From Thermococcus sp. (GTDB lineage Archaea; Methanobacteriota_B; Thermococci; Thermococcales; Thermococcaceae): a DNA stretch of 5,484 nucleotides. Under the pieces are notes generated by a model that saw nothing but the letters and a program-made list of their open reading frames with translations, searched no databases and was not told the DNA's origin. The stretch covers positions 1 through 5,484 of the forward strand of contig JALVWX010000259.1 in assembly GCA_027023165.1 (NCBI GenBank), read 5' to 3'. Below, one piece after another: positions 5,281 to 5,484 of this stretch (position 1 is its first letter; each line of letters starts with the position of its first letter). The position numbers were made by a program, and so were the translations under genes.

Positions 5281-5294
5281 GTAAAAAGGTTTCG
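5281..5294 (-). promoter_or_regulatory. BRE/TATA promoter of the DUF2334 operon, leaderless
   Basis: The minus strand reads CGAAACC (BRE) then TTTTTAC (TATA core, centre near 5284). Initiation about 26 bases on falls at or within two bases of ATG 5258. The pyrimidine-rich gap has no ribosome site. The T5 run might also end transcription from the upstream hydrolase gene. Confidence 0.65.
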
Positions 5295-5298
5295 TCCC

Positions 5299-5484
5299 TC
5301 AGAGGTGCCTCCTCAGGAAGTCCCGGACTCTGGCCTTCCACTCCTCGGGGTGGAACTTCAGCGTTCTGACGTGGGGCGAGTCGGTAACCCAAAGCTCCAC
5401 GTCGGGGTTGACCTTCCTGTTGCGCTCGTAGAACTCCCTGACCTCGTCCACCTCAATAAGTGGGTCCTTCTCCCCGACTATGAG
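5299..5484 (-). CDS. Alpha/beta hydrolase, C-terminal fragment (5' end beyond window)
   Basis: Only the last 61 residues and the TGA stop are in the window. They show the end of an alpha/beta hydrolase fold. LIVGEKDPLI (1-10) carries the catalytic acid Asp7, right after a core beta strand. SPHVRTLKFHPEEW (36-49) carries the probable catalytic His38, in the HVR...PEE context seen in many esterase/peptidase-like hydrolases. The nucleophile serine is outside the window, so substrate class cannot be judged. It is on the same strand as the DUF2334 gene and 40 bp upstream of it, but that gene has its own promoter. Confidence 0.75.
   Translation of the reverse strand, partial: LIVGEKDPLIEVDEVREFYERNRKVNPDVELWVTDSPHVRTLKFHPEEWKARVRDFLRRHL

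Overview
The window looks like chromosome from a hyperthermophilic archaeon of the order Thermococcales, probably Thermococcus. The grounds are a GTP-type PEP carboxykinase, an archaeal thymidylate kinase, promoters built as BRE plus TATA box, GGTGAT/GGAGG ribosome sites, very tight gene packing, and box C/D guide RNA genes. Species assignment is inference; no search was run.

Layout. (i) 1-1264, minus: the first 421 codons of GTP-dependent PEP carboxykinase, running off the left edge. (ii) 1265-1405: a divergent promoter region with a palindrome GCGATG-N4-CATCGC. (iii) 1406-3209, plus: a two-gene operon of a sugar-1-phosphate nucleotidylyltransferase with a left-handed beta-helix tail, followed 10 bp later by a short phosphohexomutase-like protein that has lost the catalytic serine loop, the metal-binding loop and domains III and IV. 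(iv) 3210-3302: terminator-like T runs, then a promoter for (v) 3303-3926, plus: thymidylate kinase, GTG start. (vi) 3926-4097: two divergently oriented box C/D sRNA genes that appear to share one palindromic TATA element (TTTTTAAAAA). (vii) 4440-5258 then 4098-4421, minus: an apparently leaderless secreted or membrane-anchored DUF2334/polysaccharide-deacetylase-like protein followed by a two-TM small membrane protein. (viii) 5299-5484, minus: the C-terminus of an alpha/beta hydrolase.

How the parts fit. PEP carboxykinase supplies PEP for gluconeogenesis, and the divergent nucleotidylyltransferase operon would use hexose phosphates to make activated sugars, so a shared control region is plausible. 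The nucleotidylyltransferase and dead mutase pair looks like a split version of the long nucleotidyltransferase/beta-helix/mutase fusion proteins of some bacteria. Thymidylate kinase is an independent housekeeping gene.

The most notable structure is the sRNA pair. Each RNA has C, D', C' and D boxes, exactly 12-nt guide spacers, a 3-nt kink-turn bulge and a closing G/C terminal stem. Both show the same double change that turns the usual U·U pair of the C/D kink-turn into C·C. One guide appears complementary to a 16S rRNA segment that I recall from Thermococcales.
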